The notes: generated from the letters alone by a model not told the origin. 64,000 bases of DNA from Gloeobacter violaceus PCC 7421 (GCF_000011385.1 NC_005125.1:4154001-4218000), one strand, 5' to 3'. Numbered from the stretch's first letter, positions 37,022 through 46,755 are shown. Program-made: numbers and translations.

Positions 37022-40000
37022 ATGTTCGTCGATTTTTTCATCCGTCGGCCAATTTTCGCCGGGGTGTGCGCCGTCATCATCTTGCTGGCCGGCTTGGTGA
37101 GCATCCCCAGCCTGCCCATCGCCCAGTACCCGGAGATCAGCCCGCCCCAGGTGACGGTCACTGCCACTTACGTCGGCGCCTCGGCGGAGGTGGTCGAAGA
37201 GACGGTCACCACCTTGCTGGAGCGGCAAATCAACGGCGTGGAGGGCATGCGCTACATCACCTCCAACTCCAGCGACCAGGGAGTGAGCACGATCGTCGTC
37301 ACCTTCGAGCTGGAGCGCGACAAGGACATCGCCGCCGTCGATGTGCAAAACCGGATCTCGACGGTGCTGCCGCAACTGCCCAGTCTGGTTCAGCAGACAG
37401 GGGTGCAGATCAGCAAGCAGTCGGGAGCGCCTTTGCTGGGGATTGGCCTGTACTCCGAAAAAGGCCAATACACCAACGATTTGTTGAGCAACTACGCTGA
37501 CCTGTACTTAGTGGACGCCCTCAAGCGCGTCCCCGGCGTCGGCAATGTGCAGATCTTCGGTGAGCGGCGCTACTCGATGCGGCTGTGGCTCGATCCTAAC
37601 CGCCTCGCCGCCCGCAGTCTCACCGCCCAGGATGTCGTCAACGCCGTCAACGAGCAGAACGTCCAGGTGGGGGCCGGGTCGATCGGCCAGCCGCCTCTCG
37701 ACAAGTCCCAGACGTTTCAGATCGGCCTGCGGGTGCTCGGGCGGCTCAAGGAACCGGGCGAATTTGCCGACCTGGTGATCCGCACCAACGCCGACGGCTC
37801 GCTCACCCGCCTCAAAGACGTCGGCCGCGCCGAGTTGGGCGCCGAAAACTACAACTCGTTTTTGCGTTTTCGCGGCCAGGACGGCGTCGGCCTGGGCATC
37901 TATCCGATTCCCGGCTCCAACGCCCTCGACATCGGCAAGGCGGTCAAAGCGCGCATGGCAGAACTCGAAAAGAGCTTCCCGCCCGGCGTGCAGTACCGGG
38001 TAGCCTTCGATACGACCGACTTTATCGAAGAATCGGCGGCGGAGGTGATCGAGACTTTGATCATCGCCATCCTGCTGGTGGTGCTGGTGATGTTCATCTT
38101 CCTGCAGGACTGGAAGAGCACCCTCATCCCGGCCATCACCATCCCAGTCTCGCTGGTGGGTACCTTTATCTTCGTGAAGCTGTTCGACTTTTCGATCAAC
38201 AGTTTGACGTTGTTTGGTCTGACTCTGGCCACAGGACTGGTGGTCGACGACGCCATCGTCGTCATCGAGAATATCGCCCGAACCAGCAAAGAGCAGTGCA
38301 AAGACCCCAAAGAGTGCGCCTCCGACGCGATGCGCGAGGTGACCGCGGCGGTCATCGCCATCGCCCTGGTGCTGATGGCGGTGTTCGTCCCGGTGGCCTT
38401 CTTCCCGGGGACCACCGGACAGCTCTACAAGCAGTTCGCCCTCACCATCGTCTTTTCGATCGTCATTTCGACTTTTAACGCCCTCACCCTCACCCCGGCC
38501 CTGGCGGCGTTGCTGTCGACCGGGCAGGTGGGCGAGTCGCGCTTTTTCTTGTTCCGTTGGTTCAACAGCGGCTTTGAGGCGTTCAAAAACGGTTATCTGC
38601 GGGTGCTGGAGATACTCACCCGCTTCAAGACAGTGGTGGTGCTGGTGTTTATCGGCCTGCTCGGCCTGACGGCGTGGTTATTTGTAAAGGTGCCGACCGC
38701 CTTCTTGCCGGAAGAAGACCAGGGTTACTTCATCACCCTCGTCCAGGCGCCGCAGGGGGTCTCGATCAACTACACCAGCGACGTGATGCGCCAGGTGGAG
38801 AAGATTTTGCTGGCGCAGGAGGAGGTGGAGGGCACCTTCGCAATAGGCGGCTTCGGCTTCAGCGGCAGTGCCGCCAACAGCGGCGTCATCTTTACCACCC
38901 TCAAGCCCTGGTCCGAACGGCACAAGCCCGAGGAGCAGATGCTGCCGTTTATCAACCGGGTGCGCGGACCACTGCTGGGCATCAAAGAAGCGCTCGTCAT
39001 TCCCTTCAACGCTCCCACCATCCAGGGCCTCAGCGCCTTTGGCGGCTTTGCTTTTGAGCTGCAAGACCGCGGCAACAACGGCATCGAAGCGCTTTCGGCC
39101 ACCGCCCAGGAACTGATCGCCAAGGGCAACGCCACCCCCGGCCTGCAGGGGCTGTTTACCACCTTCAACCCCAACTCGCCCCAGATCGTCATTGAAGTCG
39201 ACCGCAACAAGGCCAAGTCTTTGAACGTGCCCCTCTCGGAGATCTTCAACACCCTGCAGACCTATCTCGGATCGCGCTACGTCAACGACTTCAACCTGTT
39301 TGGCCGCACCTACCGCGTCTACGTGCAGGCCGATGAAAAATTCCGCGCCAACCCCCGCGACATACGTGCCCTTTACGTGCGCTCCACCTCCGGCCGCATG
39401 GTCTCGATGGGCGAACTGGTGAGCACCGAGCCGGTGACCGCACCCTCGATCGTCACCCACTACAACCTGTTTCGCAACGTCGAAATCACCGGCAACGCCG
39501 CCCCGGGATTCAGTTCCGGCCAGGCGATCGCGGCGATGGAGAAACTGGCGGCAGAGACGTTGCCTGCCAGCATGGGCTTCGAGTGGTCAGGCATCTCGCT
39601 GGAGGAAAAAGTCTCCGGCGGCCTGGCGCCCTTTATTTTTGCCCTCGGGATTTTGTTTGTCTATCTGGTGCTCGCCGCCCAGTACGAGAGCCTGGTAGAA
39701 CCGTTCATCATCCTGCTTGCGGTGCCGCTGGCAGTACTCGGGGCATTGTTGGCGCTGTCGTTTCGAGGGATAGCCAACGACGTCTACTGCCAGATCGGCC
39801 TGGTGATGCTGATTGGCCTGGCGAGCAAAAACTCGATTTTGATCGTCGAATTTGCCAACCAGGCACGCGAAAGAGGCATGTCGATCGTCGATGCGGCCCT
39901 GGAGGCTTCCCGCGAGCGGCTCAGGCCCATCTTGATGACCTCCTTCGCGTTCATCCTAGGCATCTGGCCCCTGGTGATCGCCTCCGGCGCCGGGGCGGCG

Positions 40001-40174
40001 AGCCGCCAGTCGCTCGGCACGGCGGTTTTCGGCGGCATGATCATCTCGACGTTTTTGAGCCTGTTCGTGGTGCCGATTCTCTACATCGTGCTCGTCTCCA
40101 TCCGTGAGCGGTTTGTAGGCGGCAAGGGCGAACCTGCCGCCGTCCCGGCTAAAAACGAAGTCCCGGCTGAATAG
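37022..40174 (+). CDS. RND efflux transporter, HAE1 (AcrB/MexB-like)
   Basis: A 1050-residue inner-membrane proton-driven pump. It begins MFVDFFIRRPIFAGVCAVII, the classic HAE1 start, has LPIAQYPEISPPQVTVTATY, the proton-relay segment ATGLVVDDAIVVIENIAR with the Asp pair, GTTGQLYKQFALTIVFSIVI, and the second half with GLASKNSILIVEFANQARER. Length and motifs are complete. Substrates are probably hydrophobic compounds, but the sequence does not say which. No outer-membrane factor gene follows. A strong terminator ends the operon. Confidence 0.96.
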   Translation: MFVDFFIRRPIFAGVCAVIILLAGLVSIPSLPIAQYPEISPPQVTVTATYVGASAEVVEETVTTLLERQINGVEGMRYITSNSSDQGVSTIVVTFELERDKDIAAVDVQNRISTVLPQLPSLVQQTGVQISKQSGAPLLGIGLYSEKGQYTNDLLSNYADLYLVDALKRVPGVGNVQIFGERRYSMRLWLDPNRLAARSLTAQDVVNAVNEQNVQVGAGSIGQPPLDKSQTFQIGLRVLGRLKEPGEFADLVIRTNADGSLTRLKDVGRAELGAENYNSFLRFRGQDGVGLGIYPIPGSNALDIGKAVKARMAELEKSFPPGVQYRVAFDTTDFIEESAAEVIETLIIAILLVVLVMFIFLQDWKSTLIPAITIPVSLVGTFIFVKLFDFSINSLTLFGLTLATGLVVDDAIVVIENIARTSKEQCKDPKECASDAMREVTAAVIAIALVLMAVFVPVAFFPGTTGQLYKQFALTIVFSIVISTFNALTLTPALAALLSTGQVGESRFFLFRWFNSGFEAFKNGYLRVLEILTRFKTVVVLVFIGLLGLTAWLFVKVPTAFLPEEDQGYFITLVQAPQGVSINYTSDVMRQVEKILLAQEEVEGTFAIGGFGFSGSAANSGVIFTTLKPWSERHKPEEQMLPFINRVRGPLLGIKEALVIPFNAPTIQGLSAFGGFAFELQDRGNNGIEALSATAQELIAKGNATPGLQGLFTTFNPNSPQIVIEVDRNKAKSLNVPLSEIFNTLQTYLGSRYVNDFNLFGRTYRVYVQADEKFRANPRDIRALYVRSTSGRMVSMGELVSTEPVTAPSIVTHYNLFRNVEITGNAAPGFSSGQAIAAMEKLAAETLPASMGFEWSGISLEEKVSGGLAPFIFALGILFVYLVLAAQYESLVEPFIILLAVPLAVLGALLALSFRGIANDVYCQIGLVMLIGLASKNSILIVEFANQARERGMSIVDAALEASRERLRPILMTSFAFILGIWPLVIASGAGAASRQSLGTAVFGGMIISTFLSLFVVPILYIVLVSIRERFVGGKGEPAAVPAKNEVPAE

Positions 40175-40193
40175 CCCGAAGCAATCCCATCGA

Positions 40194-40234
40194 CGCGGCT
40201 CTCGGGAAGGAAACCTCCCGGGAGCCGCGTTTTT
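40194..40234 (+). terminator. rho-independent terminator of the RND operon
   Basis: A 14-base stem (40194-40207 and 40216-40229, one mismatch) with an 8-base loop is followed by TTTTT, 20 bases after the pump gene stop. Confidence 0.93.
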
Positions 40235-40301
40235 GATCAGCAACTCTCTGCAGTCGATGGCGCTTCGCATACCCTGGAAAGGGTATCGGATTTTACACTC
40301 G

Positions 40302-40949
40302 ATGGCGACACCGTTCGAGCAAGTGGGGGGGCTGCTGTTCTACCGGCCGGATTGCCGGAGCGCGGGCTTTTTTCGAGACTGGTCGTTTTGCTGCAAACTC
40401 TTTGGCGAAGCGGTGGACATCGATCACGTCGTGGTGCTCAAGCCCGATCGCCCGACTTTCGAGCAGTTCGTGGATGAGTTGCAGGCAGCTGGCGGACGGC
40501 TGTGCGAGGGGCCGGGCCTGTTTCCGGAGGATTTTTGCAAGGGGTGTCCGCAGGTGCGGCTGGATACGGACCTGTGGTTTCACATGGCGAGTGTGGCGAT
40601 GGCAAACGGTCTGGTGGTGGTGGCCTGCCCGCATCGGTCCGCAGATCAGCACGCTCGGCTGATGCAAGTGCGGGGCGAAAATCATGTGCACCACCTCGCC
40701 ATCCGCACCACTCCCCACCGCGACATGCGCGCCGCCGCCCTTCACTGGGGTTTGGAGCACGGATTTTGGCCCCGTACCCCCGATCCCGTTGAGGACGGCG
40801 TTTTGCGCCAGTGGTTCTTGGGCAATCCCGACGGGCAGATTGTCGAGCTGATCGAACGGCACAGCGGCCTCGACACGTTCACCTGCCACAATATCGAAGC
40901 GCTGCGCCAATCGGAGATCGCGCCGCGGCCTCCGGCATCGATTAATTAG
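40302..40949 (+). CDS. VOC/glyoxalase-like protein
   Basis: About 215 residues with two similar halves: IDHVVVLKPDRPTFEQFVDE in the first and VHHLAIRTTPHRDMRAAALH in the second, ending LRQWFLGNPDGQIVELIER. The His and Glu at these positions are typical metal ligands of the vicinal-oxygen-chelate superfamily. Cysteines cluster in the middle (FCKGCPQ). The exact reaction is unknown. I chose the Met at 40302 because the frame upstream (to 40233) begins inside the T-tail of the terminator. Confidence 0.7.
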   Translation: MATPFEQVGGLLFYRPDCRSAGFFRDWSFCCKLFGEAVDIDHVVVLKPDRPTFEQFVDELQAAGGRLCEGPGLFPEDFCKGCPQVRLDTDLWFHMASVAMANGLVVVACPHRSADQHARLMQVRGENHVHHLAIRTTPHRDMRAAALHWGLEHGFWPRTPDPVEDGVLRQWFLGNPDGQIVELIERHSGLDTFTCHNIEALRQSEIAPRPPASIN

Positions 40950-40988
40950 ATTTGTTGATTTGACAGAAAAGAACAATTTGATTAATGA

Positions 40989-41888
40989 ATGAGCCCGGCC
41001 TACCCTGGAAGTAAAGAACTGTGTAGGGCATCGGTTGTGACGATCCTGGCGTTGACGGGGCTCATCTGGATAGGCGCGCTGCTGGCGGGTTTTCTGGGAG
41101 CACTCACCGGTCTGGGCGGGGGCGTGGTGATCGTGCCGCTGTTGACGCTGGTATTTGGAGTCGATATCCACTACGCGATCGGTGCGTCGCTGGTGTCGGT
41201 GGCGGCCACTTCCTCGGCGGCGGCGGCGGTCTACCTCAAGCAGGGTTTTGCCAATATTCGGATCGCTCTGGTGTTGGAATTGGCTACCACCCTTGGGGCG
41301 GTGGGCGGGGCGGTGCTCGCCCTGCAGCTACCCACCGCGGCAATTGCGGTGCTGTTCGGTCTGGCGCTGTTGCTGTCGGCCTACCTCTCGGCGCGTCCGC
41401 CGCAGCCGCGCTCCGAGACCCGAGCGCAGGACAAACTGGCGGGGGTACTCGAGCTGGAGGGTGAGTACCCGGACACCGCCGGGCCGCAATCCTATCGGGT
41501 GCGCTCGGTGGGCCTCGGATTCGGTCTGATGGGGGTGGCGGGGATGCTCTCGGGTTTGTTGGGCATCGGCTCGGGGGCGCTCAAGGTGCTGGCGATGGAT
41601 CAGGTGATGGGCGTGCCCTTTAAAGTCTCCACCGCCACCAGCAACTTCATGATCGGGGTGACCGCCGCCGCGAGCGCCGGGGTCTACTTGAGTCGGGGCT
41701 ATATCGATCCGGGACTGACGATGCCGGTGATGCTCGGGGTGCTGGTGGGATCGCTGCTCGGGGCACGGGTGTTCATTGCCGCTAAACCGAAGCTCTTGCG
41801 GCCGGTGTTCGCCGGGGTGATTGCGCTGTTGGCCGTTCAAATGATCGCCGGGGCTTTCGGCGGGAGGTTCGTCGATGGAGCGCTCTGA
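40989..41888 (+). CDS. TauE/SafE-family sulfite/sulfoacetate exporter
   Basis: A 299-residue polytopic membrane protein. The hallmark GFLGALTGLGGGVVIVPLLT is near the N-terminus and its repeat GVAGMLSGLLGIGSGALKVL lies in the second half. The family exports sulfite or organosulfur anions. A GTG at 41037 is an equally plausible start and would put the first membrane segment at the N-terminus. The 3-prime end overlaps DUF1634 by 14 bases, a common pairing. Confidence 0.88.
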   Translation: MSPAYPGSKELCRASVVTILALTGLIWIGALLAGFLGALTGLGGGVVIVPLLTLVFGVDIHYAIGASLVSVAATSSAAAAVYLKQGFANIRIALVLELATTLGAVGGAVLALQLPTAAIAVLFGLALLLSAYLSARPPQPRSETRAQDKLAGVLELEGEYPDTAGPQSYRVRSVGLGFGLMGVAGMLSGLLGIGSGALKVLAMDQVMGVPFKVSTATSNFMIGVTAAASAGVYLSRGYIDPGLTMPVMLGVLVGSLLGARVFIAAKPKLLRPVFAGVIALLAVQMIAGAFGGRFVDGAL

Positions 41889-42249
41889 TGGTGATCGCGC
41901 GCTGCAGAAGCAGATGGGTCTATTGCTGCGCACCGGGGTACTGATTTCCGCTGCGATCGTCGCCGTTGGCGGTGGGTTGTACCTGACGGGCGAAGGAGCA
42001 AGCATTCCCGACTACGGAGTCTTTCACTCCGAACCGGACGAGTTGCGCAGCCTGTCTGCGATCGTCGAATCGGCCCGCGCCCTCGATAGCCGCGGCCTGA
42101 TGCAGTTGGGTCTGCTGGTGGTGCTTGCGACGCCGGTGGTGGGGGTGGTGCTCGAACTGGTCACCTTTGCGCGCCGCCGCAACATTCTGTACGTTGGAAT
42201 TGCCGCGATCGTGCTGGCGGTATTGGTTCACAGTTTGACGTTCAGTTAG
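41875..42249 (+). CDS. DUF1634 membrane protein
   Basis: A 124-residue protein with three membrane segments: LLRTGVLISAAIVAVGGGLY, LMQLGLLVVLATPVVGVVLE and ILYVGIAAIVLAVLVHSL. DUF1634 genes are regularly found directly after TauE-type exporters, as here, so it is probably a small subunit or partner. The loop between the first two segments holds YGVFHSEPDELRSL. Confidence 0.88.
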   Translation: MERSDGDRALQKQMGLLLRTGVLISAAIVAVGGGLYLTGEGASIPDYGVFHSEPDELRSLSAIVESARALDSRGLMQLGLLVVLATPVVGVVLELVTFARRRNILYVGIAAIVLAVLVHSLTFS

Positions 42250-42263
42250 CCCCCCCTTGCCGG

Positions 42264-43160
42264 ATGACCCTCGAACAGTTGCGCATCTTTATCGCCGTTG
42301 CCGAGCACCTGCACTTTACGCGCGCTGCCCAAACTTTGCATCTGACCCAACCGGCGGTTAGCGCCGCCATCGCTTCGCTCGAAGGCGAGTACGCCGTGCC
42401 GCTGTTTCACCGTGTCGGCCGCCACGTCGAACTGGCGGAAGCCGGACGGTTGCTGCTGGAGCAGGCGCGCAAGATCATGAAGCAAGTCGAGTACACCCAG
42501 CGGGTTTTGCAGGAACTCAAAGGTCTTGAGCGCGGCGAGCTGTTTATCGCCGCGAGCCAGACGATTGCCAACTACTGGCTGCCCATCCGCCTGCACCGCT
42601 TTCATCAGGTCTATCCGGGCATCCAGGTGCGCCTGACTATCGACAGCAGCCCCAACATTACCCGCCAGGTGCTGGAGGGCTCCGCCGACCTGGGGCTGGT
42701 CGAGGGCAAGACCGAACCCAACGCACAACTGACCGACGAGGAGATCGCAGGCGATCACCTAGTGCTCATCGTCGGGCGCTCGCATCCCTGGTGGGAAAAA
42801 GAACACATCACCTTTGCAGATCTCACCGAGGTGCAGTGGGTGGTGCGCGAGACCGGTTCCGGCACACGGGTGCTTTTTGAGGACGAACTGGAACTGGAGG
42901 GGATCGATCCCCACAAGTTGCCCATCGCCCTGGAGTTGCCGAGCGGCGAGATGATCAAAGCGGCGGTGGAGGCCGGGGCCGGGGTGGCGGTCATCTCCGA
43001 ACTCTTAGTCACCCGCGAAGTCAAACTCGGCACGCTGCGCACCCCCGAAGGTGTGCGCCTCAGACGTCCCTTTCGGTTGCTGATGCACCGGCAGCGACAC
43101 CCCACCAAAGCATCGCTCGCCCTGGTTCACTCCCTGAGCGAAGTCACCCAGGTACTCTGA
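42264..43160 (+). CDS. LysR-family transcriptional regulator
   Basis: A 298-residue regulator with an N-terminal winged helix-turn-helix (MTLEQLRIFIAVAEHLHFTR, then AAQTLHLTQPAVSAAIASLE) and a LysR substrate-binding domain (GELFIAASQTIANYWLPIRL, then GSADLGLVEGK). It lies 14 bases after DUF1634 and in the same direction, so it probably controls the exporter operon in response to a sulfur compound; this is inferred from position only. Confidence 0.93.
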   Translation: MTLEQLRIFIAVAEHLHFTRAAQTLHLTQPAVSAAIASLEGEYAVPLFHRVGRHVELAEAGRLLLEQARKIMKQVEYTQRVLQELKGLERGELFIAASQTIANYWLPIRLHRFHQVYPGIQVRLTIDSSPNITRQVLEGSADLGLVEGKTEPNAQLTDEEIAGDHLVLIVGRSHPWWEKEHITFADLTEVQWVVRETGSGTRVLFEDELELEGIDPHKLPIALELPSGEMIKAAVEAGAGVAVISELLVTREVKLGTLRTPEGVRLRRPFRLLMHRQRHPTKASLALVHSLSEVTQVL

Positions 43161-43162
43161 GC

Positions 43163-43444
43163 GTGGCAACGGCAGTACGCGCCCATGTCTGGGTCGGCGG
43201 CAAAGTGCAGGGGGTATACTTTCGGGCGGCTACCCGCGAAGCAGCGCAACGCCAGGGCGTGGCCGGTTGGGTGCGCAATCTCCCGGACGGTCGGGTGGAG
43301 GCGGTCTTCGAAGGCCCACCCGCCGCTGTGCAAAGGCTCATCGACTGGTGCCGCCAGGGGCCACCGGCGGCCGTGGTCGAGCAACTGCGCGTCGCATACG
43401 AGCTTCCCGAGGGGCTGACCCACTTCGAGGTGCTGCGTTCGTAG
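43163..43444 (+). CDS. acyP: acylphosphatase
   Basis: A 93-residue enzyme that hydrolyses acylphosphates. The signature VWVGGKVQGVYFRAATREAA contains the catalytic Arg, and GVAGWVRNLPDGRVEAVFEG contains the catalytic Asn. It starts with GTG two bases after the LysR gene stop, so it is the last gene of this operon. Confidence 0.93.
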   Translation: MATAVRAHVWVGGKVQGVYFRAATREAAQRQGVAGWVRNLPDGRVEAVFEGPPAAVQRLIDWCRQGPPAAVVEQLRVAYELPEGLTHFEVLRS

Positions 43445-43680
43445 GATAGGTCCAGGGACAGATAGCGACGCCTACCCGGAGGGCATCGAGAAGCCGCTTT
43501 CTGCTCAAGTTGCACTCGCTCACCTGGCTGCTTGCGGAGTACAGCTGTCGAGAGTCCTGAAAATTTGCTGAAGACTGAGCACCTAAGGCAGTGGGCGGTG
43601 CGGTGCGATTCGCGGATATCCGGACGGCCTTGGTTGCAAATTACTGGTCAAACCCGGCGGATCTTGAGGCCGCTCGTGGC

Positions 43681-43905
43681 TCAGGCAGCGCCTTGTGACC
43701 GATCAGTGGACCACCAGACGACCTGCAATTGCTCGCGCCGCAGGACTGGCATCGCCAGTGTACGACCGTCCCCGTCGGCAAACTCCACCAGGAAGTCATC
43801 GGGGGAGAAGACTTCGACCACAGTACCCTTCGTCCCAGCCGCCAAGTGCTCAACTGGCAAATCCACCCTCAAGCGAACCACGTCCAACAATTGGATGTCG
43901 TCCAT
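43681..43905 (-). CDS. DUF4926 small protein
   Basis: A 74-residue DUF4926 protein: MDDIQLLDVVRLRVDLPVEH, then LAAGTKGTVVEVFSPDDFLV and EFADGDGRTLAMPVLRREQL. The fold is probably a small beta-barrel. It begins two bases after the DUF6883 stop. The pair resembles a toxin-antitoxin layout, but neither partner is characterised to my knowledge. Confidence 0.82.
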   Translation of the reverse strand: MDDIQLLDVVRLRVDLPVEHLAAGTKGTVVEVFSPDDFLVEFADGDGRTLAMPVLRREQLQVVWWSTDRSQGAA

Positions 43906-43907
43906 GT

Positions 43908-44249
43908 TCAGTCCTCCATCACAAAACAACTGGTCAAGCGGGCGAAGTCAGTCCCATTTTCCACGAGCCAGTTGGTCCGCACCGTCGCTCGGCCGGCGGG
44001 ACCGGTCATCCCAAAATCTACTGTGTACAACGACCCGAACAGGGTTGACCCCCGCTCGATCGCTTTGTGGGTGACGATGGCGGCCAAGATGGCATCGCGC
44101 AACAGTTCGGCATTGGCAGCGGTCAGTCCCAAGGTGGCAGCGAAGACACGGGCCTTGTGCCTACCGGTGTCGTGCATCAGGTTGAGGCAGTAGCCACGCA
44201 GCTTACGCTCGGTATCGACGACCGCCTGCTCGGGATTGGGAAGCTGCAT
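43908..44249 (-). CDS. DUF6883 protein
   Basis: A 113-residue protein: VVDTERKLRGYCLNLMHDTG, then RHKARVFAATLGL, TVDFGMTGPAGRATVRTNWL and DFARLTSCFVMED. This pattern (RKL..YCLN, G.HKARVF, T..TSC) matches DUF6883 as I know it, often found with DUF4926. It may be a toxin of a two-gene module, with the invariant H-K-A-R and the final S-C as candidate functional residues. No function is proven. Confidence 0.8.
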   Translation of the reverse strand: MQLPNPEQAVVDTERKLRGYCLNLMHDTGRHKARVFAATLGLTAANAELLRDAILAAIVTHKAIERGSTLFGSLYTVDFGMTGPAGRATVRTNWLVENGTDFARLTSCFVMED

Positions 44250-44276
44250 CAGCCCTTTCCATTTTGGTAACCTGCC

Positions 44277-44651
44277 TTAGTCGGGCTGCTTGGGTGTCTC
44301 GGCGTCGATGTACTCGCGCCAGCGGCGGATGGCGCCGTTGCTGAAGTCGACGACGATAGCGTCCTCCGCCCGGGTGCGCTTTTTGGTGGATATGCTGAAA
44401 TCTTCCCAAGTCCACTCGATGACCGCTCGCTCTCCGTCGACGGCGATCTGTTGCAGGTCGATTTGGATTTGCGAGTAATTTTCGGCGAACTGCTCCACGG
44501 CCTTGCGGATCGCCTCTCGACCCTGCCAGCGCTGGCCCGGCACCACGAACAGCCCGTCCTCGGTAAACAAGTTTGCGAACGCTTCACCATCGGCTGCGAG
44601 CCAGGCTTGTCGAGCCTGCTCGACCAGTGCCCGAATCCGCTCCCGTTCCAT
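44277..44651 (-). CDS. SnoaL-like/NTF2-fold protein
   Basis: A 124-residue protein of the cystatin-like NTF2 fold: ALVEQARQAWLAADGEAFAN, then LFTEDGLFVVPGQRWQGREA, and a strand-rich C-terminal half (ERAVIEWTWEDFS). The family holds small isomerases, hydrolases and stress proteins; nothing here fixes the function. It stands between the DUF6883/DUF4926 pair and the debranching-like gene. Confidence 0.82.
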   Translation of the reverse strand: MERERIRALVEQARQAWLAADGEAFANLFTEDGLFVVPGQRWQGREAIRKAVEQFAENYSQIQIDLQQIAVDGERAVIEWTWEDFSISTKKRTRAEDAIVVDFSNGAIRRWREYIDAETPKQPD

Positions 44652-44702
44652 AGGTGGATTCTCCCCGCTGCGCCTCCAGAGTACTCCCGCTACCGATATA
44701 AA

Positions 44703-46700
44703 TTAGCGGCTGCGCTGCCAGGCGCACAAAATTTCGGCCACCGACCAGGCCTGGGCGATGCAGCCTTTGGGAGTCATCGGCGCCTCCCCGTCAAAAATTT
44801 CGCTCACCGTCCCCAGCCCGGCGTCGCGTAGGTGATCGGCGATGGGCTCCAGAAAGCCCCGCGCCTGCGCCCGGTCGCCGTAGGCGCGCAGGTGGGCCTG
44901 CACGAACACTCCGAGCAGCCAGCCCCAGGCGGTGCCCTGGTGGTAGGCCCCGTCGCGGGATCTCGGATCCCCTCCGTAGCGGCCCTGGTAAAAAAGCGAA
45001 CCGGGGGCGAGGCTGCGCAGGCCGCATCCGGCGAGCAGTGTGCGACCGCAGACATCGACGATGGCGCGCTGGTATCCGTTGCCCAGGGGGCTGTTGGGCA
45101 GCGAGACGGCCAACAGCTGATTGGGACGCAAAGTTGGGTCATCTCCGCCCGGCCCCTCCAGCACATCGAAGCAGTAGCCGGCACCCGGATTCCAGAAGCG
45201 CTCGAACCCGCGCCGGGTTCGCTTGGCCATTGCGTCGTACTCGGAGGCGGACCGGCCCAACTGGCGGGCAAAATCGGCCATGGTGCACAGAGCATGGTAC
45301 CAGAGGGCGTTGACCTCGACGGATTTGCCAATGCGGGGGGTGACCACCCAATCGCCCACCTTCGCATCCATCCAGGTCAACTGCACCCCGTGCTCGCCTG
45401 CATAGAGCAGGCCGTCGAGCGGATCTTGCCGAATATGAAAGCGGGTACCCCGGCGATGCCAATCGACCGTATCGGCCAGTATCGGGAACAGATCGCTCAG
45501 CAGCCGCTCATCGCCAGTCGATTGCGTGTAGGCGCGGATCGCTTCGAAGTACCAGAGTGTCGCATCCACCGTGTTGTAATCGCCTTCTCCCAGGGGCGAG
45601 CCGTCATCGGGAAAGCGGTTGGGGAGCATGCCGCGGCTCACGAAGGGGGCAAACGTGCGCAAGATAGCTTCGGCCACCTGCGGCCGGCCGGTGGCGAGGG
45701 TGAGCCCACTTAAAGCAATCATCGTGTCGCGCCCCCAATCGCTGAACCACGGGTACCCGGCGATCACCGTCTTGCCGGGCGCAGTACCGGGCAGGGGACG
45801 CTCGACAATGAACTGATCCGCCGCGAGCACCAGCCGGGCCACCCAGTCGGGATCCGCGCCGCTGTCCGGGGCCGCGCTTTTCCAGGCCTGCAAGAGGTTT
45901 TGCTCGTAAGTGATGCGCTCGGCGAGGCACTGGGGACCGTCAAGGTTCACCTCGGACTCAGCACTCGCTACGATAGTCAGTTCTTGACCAGGTTGCAGCG
46001 TGCATTCGATCGTGGCGGCGCACAGGTGATCGTCGAGGGGTTCAAGTCCCCGTTCGTGCTCGGCACTCAGAAAAAATTGCCGGTACCAGTAGTGGCTGGG
46101 GATGAACACCGCTCCTGCCGCTTTCACCCAGAAGGGCGCCGCCCCGTCGAAAGCCTTCACCCTGATGCCGTCCGCAACCGGCTGAATGTCCATCTGCCAG
46201 TTTCCGGCCCGGGTGCGGCCGTGGTGGTTGCGATAGTTGACCAGCACCTTGAGAGAAAGGGTGAGCGGTTGGGTGGCGCGCAGCAGGCGGTAGCGGACGT
46301 AGGTGGTGTTCGCCCCCGGCTGCATCCAGATCTGTTTGGCCACCAGGGCGTCGGCGCAGGCAAAGCGCCAGTGGGGAATCGCCCCGTCGAGACTGAAGCG
46401 CTCGATGTGCACCTGCCCTTCGGGGTTGACACCGTCGATCCAGCGGTTCGCAAACAGCGGATAGCTCCGCCCGTCGTACTGGGCGGTCTCGTCGAGTTTC
46501 GCCACCTGCAAAGTCTGGCCCAAAGGCGGTTTGAGAGCGGTAATCAGCAATCCGTGATAGCCCCGGGTCAAAAGCCCCGCCACCGTGCCGCAGGCGTAAC
46601 TGCCCAGACCGTTGGTGACCAGCCATTCGCGCTTTTGCGCCGAGGGCAGATCGCAACAGACCTCCCGCCCGAAGGCAATATCCATCGCTTCCCAAGTCAT
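44703..46700 (-). CDS. glycogen-debranching/amylo-alpha-1,6-glucosidase-family protein
   Basis: A 665-residue cytosolic glycosidase. The N-terminal domain starts with REWLVTNGLGSYACGTVAGL then TRGYHGLLI, the hallmark of this family. The (alpha/alpha)6 catalytic domain has VIAGYPWFSDWGRDTMIALS with the catalytic Asp, YNTVDATLWYFEAIRAYTQS, and near the end YHQGTAWGWLLGVFVQAHLR. It removes alpha-1,6 branches or acts on related glucosides. With pgm and a broken glgX nearby, it may be the main debranching activity; that is inference. Confidence 0.92.
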   Translation of the reverse strand: MTWEAMDIAFGREVCCDLPSAQKREWLVTNGLGSYACGTVAGLLTRGYHGLLITALKPPLGQTLQVAKLDETAQYDGRSYPLFANRWIDGVNPEGQVHIERFSLDGAIPHWRFACADALVAKQIWMQPGANTTYVRYRLLRATQPLTLSLKVLVNYRNHHGRTRAGNWQMDIQPVADGIRVKAFDGAAPFWVKAAGAVFIPSHYWYRQFFLSAEHERGLEPLDDHLCAATIECTLQPGQELTIVASAESEVNLDGPQCLAERITYEQNLLQAWKSAAPDSGADPDWVARLVLAADQFIVERPLPGTAPGKTVIAGYPWFSDWGRDTMIALSGLTLATGRPQVAEAILRTFAPFVSRGMLPNRFPDDGSPLGEGDYNTVDATLWYFEAIRAYTQSTGDERLLSDLFPILADTVDWHRRGTRFHIRQDPLDGLLYAGEHGVQLTWMDAKVGDWVVTPRIGKSVEVNALWYHALCTMADFARQLGRSASEYDAMAKRTRRGFERFWNPGAGYCFDVLEGPGGDDPTLRPNQLLAVSLPNSPLGNGYQRAIVDVCGRTLLAGCGLRSLAPGSLFYQGRYGGDPRSRDGAYHQGTAWGWLLGVFVQAHLRAYGDRAQARGFLEPIADHLRDAGLGTVSEIFDGEAPMTPKGCIAQAWSVAEILCAWQRSR

Positions 46701-46755
46701 CGCTATCCACGGTAGATGAACCGCTTGCCGGTTCGGTGGCAGTTGAAGGACCGCG

